Part shown: piece after piece, positions 59,489 through 64,000 of the stretch | Position numbering within the stretch: position 1 is the stretch's first letter | How the letters are laid out: each line of letters starts with the position of its first letter | Assembly (NCBI GenBank): GCA_905178155.1 | Contig: CAJINV010000012.1 | Coordinates: 2,006,618 to 2,070,617, forward strand | Length of the DNA: 64,000 nucleotides | Reading direction: 5' to 3' | Source: Amoebophrya sp. A120 | Taxonomy: Eukaryota > Sar > Dinophyceae > Syndiniales > Amoebophryaceae | Position numbers and translations under genes: made by a program | The notes under the pieces: generated by a model | What the model was told of the DNA's origin: nothing | Seen by the model: the letters and a program-made list of their open reading frames with translations, nothing else | Databases searched by the model: none

Positions 59489-62400
59489 TCAATCCCCAGC
59501 ACTTCCGCCCCCATGGTCCAAGAACGAGGGCTTACTGGTGCTCGTCAACTGCCGCAACCGTTTTGTCGCGTCCGATCCGACTTTCGCATGCGCAAACCCG
59601 ACGGTTGCGGTGACCCCGTTTTCGTGGTTTTCCCTGGTGAAATATCAAGCAAAAAAGTGCTAACGTTAACGGTTTTGTGGCATTCCAATCATGCATGACA
59701 AACTCTCGCTATCGTGCATGCTATGCAATACAAATTTGGGCATGATTTCTCGTGCACTCCTGCATGCCAAATTCCGTTAACGGTAACACTTTTTGGTGTG
59801 ATACGAAAACGGTGAAGTAGTGTCGCATGAAGACTTCACCGAGCAGCATCCCCGGCCCGTACCCCTCCGGGAGATCAATTTCCATGAACGCCAAGTCGCA
59901 CAAATCAGATTCGTCCGTCACCATGTAAATCTCCTGCGGAATTAACAGCTCCTCCAATTCTCCCGTTTCCCCGTTTCGCAACACGTACGCGAGCGGCGGG
60001 TAAGTTTGGTCATTGATTTCGCTGCATTGCACGGCCGGGAGTCTTTTCTGCAGGGTCGCGTAGAGTTTCTTGCCCGCGGTGAAATAAGTCGTTCCGGTAT
60101 CTACCACAAGCTTCGCATTGGCTTTGGCGTGCGGGAACAGCTCGTTGGCCGTTTTTTGCTGGAGAAAGGAGGAAGAGGAGGACGAGACAGGGACTGCACC
60201 AGGGGAAGTTGAAGTAGGATCATCATGCGAAGAAATCATACTAGGCGAGGAGGTCGCGGCAACCGCAACATCTACCTGCTCTGCAACCCTGCTAGACACG
60301 ACCTGCTGTGTAGTTGCTGTTGATGGGATCCCCGCAATCACTGCAGATGACCCTGCACCCGCGTGGAGGTAAAGGCCGCCGTTCGTAGTTGATGTTTTTC
60401 GCTGGTCTGGAAGAAGATCATGTTGGAATGTTTTTCGACCGTCTGGAAGAAGATCATGTTGCTGGTGTTGTTGAAAATCCTTCGAACTTCTCTCGTTGTC
60501 GTTTCTGGTCCTTCTTGCTTGTACACGACCCGCCTCTGCGTCTGCTTGTTCAGTTGAAACGGCAAGTACTGAGTCTGCGCTGCTTCGTGCAAGTTGTGTA
60601 GATACAGCACGCGGTGCGCCGCTGAATTCCTCTTGATACGGCCGAATGGTGATTTCGTGGACAGAAGCTGCTGTTGTTTTAGCTGCAGATAGAGCTTCTT
60701 CACTACGAGGATGATGAGCTCCGGCGGTAGTTTCCTCTCCACGCGCCCGCCGCAGTAATTTTTTCATCTTTTTGGTTTTGCGGCCGAAAGATGAGTGGTC
60801 GGTGGTTTCATCTTCGTCAATCTTCATTTCCAGAAACGAAGCCGTCGCAGCGCTGCCAGGAGTGGTCGTCGTTGCACTTCCGGCAGAACCAGCTGAGAAG
60901 TTGATGTCCTCTCCACCTCCGCCTTGCTGCGCAAAAATCACTCCCTCGTCATCAATGGTCATACCGCTACGGGGAGCAACAAGAGCTTCGTCAACACTAC
61001 CGCTTGCTCCTTCGACATCTCCCCTGCGCCTTGCCCCCTCATCTTCGTTTTCTCCCTGCAACAAACCCCCAGCACCTGCTTCCTCGCGCTTCCGGACAAA
61101 CTCGCCCGTGCTCACGTCGTAGATCTCATCCCCGACCTGTGAGAGTGCAGAACTCCCCCTCCCCCTCATTTGTATTGCATGAAAAGCAATACAAGCGTCA
61201 GCAAGGATACAGGTTTTCCATGACAAATTTAAACAGGAGTGTGTGTAGTACTATTTGGGTTTCCAGAACTTGTCATGCAAACAGTGCCAAGAGGCAAGGC
61301 GTAAATTAATTAAGTAGGTACTTTGCATGACAAATGAGGGGGAGGGGGACTTGCACACTGTCATACGACCCGAAATTGGTACAAGTCCAAGCTCCAGTAG
61401 TGCTGCTGCGTCACGTTGAAGCGTTTGATCGGTGGTTCGTAGAAATGCTCGTTATCAAATGTAAAAATGTCTGGCTCTGGGTCTGGAAGATTTCTAGATT
61501 TGTCATGCATATTTTCCATGACCCATGATGTCTGTGATGCATGCCGTAGCATCACAGATTTTTAGAGCGCTTCCTCATGCCTATTCCACATGACAAATGC
61601 CATCTCCGCGGAGCACAAAATCTACTCCTCTTACTGGTCACGCAATACAAATCTTTTTCGAATCCAGAGACAGCATCACAAGTTTAGTTTCTTCCAGACC
61701 CAGACATTTTTACATTTGATACTCGTCCACGCCGCCCCAGAACAGCCCGTTGAGGGGTTCTCGCGAATTCTTCCCACCAGCACCGTGGGACGACTTGTCG
61801 TTGGGGTCTTGTACCGTTGCTATGAACTGCAAAAGTATCGTACTCGTATAAATGCATTACAAATTTCCTCGGCATGACAAATGAAATTTGTAATGGGGAT
61901 TTACCTTAAGAAAAAGATTTGTAATGCATGATTGCAATACGAGTATCAGATACTTTTGCACAGGATAGTTGCCGCTTCTTCCATGTTGAAGTAAAACGCA
62001 AATTCGTTCTTTTGCAACACCTCCTGCTTTATGCAATGCAAAAGCATCGCACTCGTACTCGTAGTAATGGCAATCGTGATGCATTAGCATTACAAATCTT
62101 TCTGTTAAGCAGGTGACTCCGAATTACAAATTTTCTTTCTCATGCTGAGCAAATTTGTCATGCGAATTATACTAGTACGATGCTCTTGCATTTCATATGC
62201 TTGATCACGTTGTCAAAAAACGGCACCGCGTTATTCGCGGACATCGAGGGGAACGCCAAGCCCAGAATCCCCTCGAAGGGGATAGATTTGAACGCGTCAC
62301 CGATTTCCTTCTCAATTAACCCGAACGACTGCTGTTTTACGGTGAATGGTATGCATTGCAAACATTTGGTGCCATGATGTATGTCTCTGGCATGACAACT

Positions 62401-63657
62401 ATGAAATCTGTGATGCTTGGACGACACGCATCAAAAATAAAGCACTAGATCCTCTATCATGCAAAAACGCAGTTTGCCATGTGAAGTGCGCAAGATACCA
62501 AGCGGCTCAGAAGGGTGTCATGCGCAGCTGCGTATCGCACTGCAGCGCTACCGGCACCTTTCATTCAGATTCAGTATTAACAAACTAGCATTACAACACT
62601 CATCCAGACCCAGTGGCATCATCAAAAATATTTGCGATGCATAGACGGCCCGACATGAAAGTCGTCGATGCCCTGAATGCCCTTCAGCTCGCCCGTGCCG
62701 AACTCAATGTCCAGCTCCTTGTCGTTCGCGTTTCCGTTAAATTCCGTGAAGGACTCCGACAGAACGTGGCTGTAGCGGTTTCTGCCGGTATCGATACACG
62801 GCTCGGTTGTGCACAGGTCGGAGGCGATCCAGAGATTCGTGCTACCGGTATCAAACACCACGTTGATCATGGACTGTTCCTCGTAGTGGCACTGCGCGAC
62901 GTTGGGGTCTTTCTCCTTCTCACTAGCCACGAAGGGCGAGAGGATGAAGCGGATGGAAGAAGATGCTTCTTCTCCCTCCGTTTGCTGTTCCAGCAGCGAG
63001 TTATCCGCACAGCCGTTGTATCGAATGCAAATATGTCTGGGTCTGGAAACTTGTAATGTTGAGATTCCCATTGGTGAGCCTCTTCCAAGTGCCGCCAAGC
63101 ATGACAAGTCGTCGTCGAGCTTTCTGCTCATACGTAGCACGCATTACAAACTCCTGCGTTATTTCTGCATGACAAAAAAGGCACAACTTTTGCTGGTCAT
63201 GCAACACAGATTTGGCACTCATGCAAGGAAAGCATCAGAAGTTCCTCCTTTCCAGACCCAGACATGTTTGCAATGGATACATTGGGTCGGGAGACGGAGC
63301 CGACCCCGATATGGATGCGTCAGGTTTGAAATCGTCAAAGTTGAAATAATTTGTAATGCATAAAATGCATGACCCGACGTACGTGTGTTGCAGAGCAGGC
63401 AAGTGAGGCCGATTGTAAGCCTGTTTGGGGCTACAGCTCGAGCTGCTAAAAGCATGAGAAAATCGCTCTTCTTTGCCTAAACAGCATGACAAACTGGATT
63501 TAGGGGCCACCGAAATTTGTCATGCGCCACTTACAAACTGGCTTCCAACTGGCATCCATTTTATGCATGACAAATTATTTCAACTTTGTCGATTTCAACT
63601 CTGACACATCCATACCCGACGGCGCCAACGTACTGGGAGTTGTAGAGGTTGTCTAGC
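59489..63657 (-). CDS. Pepsin-family aspartic protease (5' end outside the window)
   Basis: Visible exons from the 5' side: 63615-63657, 63280-63309, 62644-63018, 62198-62349, 61968-62029, 61722-61820, 61366-61452, 59804-61137, 59489-59642. Eight introners separate them and a ninth starts at 63658. Domain order is that of a pepsin/cathepsin-D-like (A1) enzyme: NLYNSQYVGAVGVG, first catalytic motif VVFDTGSTNLW, FGTGELKG, FEGILGLAFPSMS, FAFYFNMEE, LFWGGVDE, YWSLDLYQF, second catalytic motif KLVVDTGTTYF, and the C-terminus MRHYFTVF-TRENHENGVTATVGFAHA. Both Asp residues are present. Between the SLDLYQF strand and the second DTG, exon 59804-61137 carries a Ser/Thr/Glu/Gln-rich insertion of about 280 residues, absent from ordinary family members. 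Signal peptide and propeptide are not in view. Likely acts in a vacuole or the secretory path. Confidence 0.88.
59643..59803. mobile_element. Introner, F3-like
   Basis: 161 bp; flanks TGAAA/CGAAA match 4 of 5. Tips AAAAAAGTGCTAACGTTAAC and the inverse CGTTAACGGTAACACTTTTT. Confidence 0.88.
61138..61365. mobile_element. Introner, F4, mutated left tip
   Basis: 228 bp, TSD CGACC on both sides. Left end reads TGTGAGAG instead of TATGAGAG; right end CATA intact. Confidence 0.88.
61453..61721. mobile_element. Introner, F2
   Basis: 269 bp, TSD CTCGT on both sides. Confidence 0.92.
61821..61967. mobile_element. Introner, F1
   Basis: 147 bp, TSD GTTGC on both sides. Confidence 0.92.
62030..62197. 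mobile_element. Introner, F1
   Basis: 168 bp, TSD TGCTT on both sides. Confidence 0.92.
62350..62643. mobile_element. Introner, diverged F2-like
   Basis: 294 bp; flanks AATGG/GACGG match 3 of 5. Right half keeps CCAGACCCAG. Confidence 0.75.
63019..63279. mobile_element. Introner, F2
   Basis: 261 bp; flanks CGTTG/CATTG match 4 of 5. Confidence 0.88.
63310..63614. mobile_element. Introner, F7
   Basis: 305 bp, TSD CCCGA on both sides. Confidence 0.92.
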
Positions 63658-64000
63658 TATGCATTGCAAAAGCATCGCACTCGTACTAATTGCAAGTATG
63701 CATGACAAATCTGCTTCTTAACCTCAATCCGCATTACAAATTTCATTTTTCATGCTGAGGGAATTTGTCATGCGATTTCTACTAGTACCAAATATAGCCG
63801 CCGGGGCGGAGGTAGTGAGGTCGTTGGGCGTTTTCTTGCCGGCCATCGCCTTGGCCGCGGCTTTGCTTTTTCTGGGCTCGCCATACCGCCGTGAGTAACG
63901 TTAGGCCGCACGGTATGGCGGCCGCTTGATAAACATCGCAAATTTTGGCAAATTCCCGAAGTTCCTTCCCGAAGGCCAGCCCCCATGCTATGGGGCCGAT
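63658..64000. mobile_element. Introner, F1, right end not in the window
   Basis: Left flank CTAGC then TATGCATTGCAAAAGCATCG. F1 sequence runs to about 63788, where TACTAGTAC is followed by GC-rich DNA instead of the expected right tip. Probably enlarged by an insertion. Confidence 0.7.
63879..63920. repeat. Inverted repeat in GC-rich DNA
   Basis: Perfect 10-bp arms CGCCATACCG and CGGTATGGCG, with CCGTG/CACGG pairing further in. Hairpin-capable; function unknown. Confidence 0.65.

Noticed and set aside
1-64000. tRNA, rRNA or snRNA genes
   Set aside because: GGTTCGAAT-like strings (for example near 18603 and 45970) lack matching A-box and stem sequences; nothing could be folded convincingly by eye.

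Overview
This window is nuclear DNA of a eukaryote. The best guess (inference) is an alveolate close to the parasitic dinoflagellate Amoebophrya (Syndiniales). Every convincing gene lies on the minus strand, head to tail, as in dinoflagellate gene clusters, and the genes are crowded with introner-type introns, which are known from that lineage. There are no operons, ribosome binding sites, CRISPR arrays or recognisable tRNA/rRNA genes.

The dominant signal is a large set of mobile introns. I delimited 62 elements in exon gaps plus one nested inside another. Each starts TATC/TATG and ends GATA/CATA, has inverted-repeat tips, and sits between 5-bp direct repeats. Of the 62 elements with both ends visible, 45 have an identical 5-bp target site duplication (TSD) and most others differ at one or two positions. 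Deleting each element plus one TSD copy rejoins an open frame without exception in seven genes, giving predicted proteins of 2044, 981, 66, 1264, 605, 830 and 949 aa; the partial aspartic protease also joins cleanly. Families by tip, used below: F1 = GCAAAAGTATCGTACTCG (20 copies); F2 = GTCTGGGTCTGGAAG (19); F3 = AAAAAAGTG plus TTACAC or TTCACTG (8); F4 = GTGCACAACTCCCCCTC (3); F5 = GCAATGTAAATTTCC (3); F6 = AAAAACGTACCCAC (2); F7 = GATGTGTCAGAGTTGAAAT or AAAGCCTCAG (5); two singletons. Ordinary GT-AG introns also occur, mostly starting GTAT.

Layout, low to high coordinate (transcription runs the other way): a small coiled-coil gene (443-1024); a GC-rich gene-free stretch; a 2044-aa coiled-coil protein (4068-13261); an MpaB/DUF2236-type oxygenase-like membrane protein (13529-18076); an RlmI-type methyltransferase-like protein (18650-21835); a sparse region with small genes (22-27 kb); an ankyrin-repeat kinesin-14 (27320-36586); a 2-oxoglutarate/Fe(II) oxygenase-like protein (37497-39953); a membrane protein that may be joined to the next ORF upstream (40853-45437); a small acidic protein (46243-46770); a 3.3-kb gene-poor stretch; a cullin-3-like scaffold (50062-58238); and a pepsin-type aspartic protease that runs off the right edge (59489 onward). 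These are unrelated housekeeping and cytoskeletal functions, not a pathway; what they share is heavy introner invasion.
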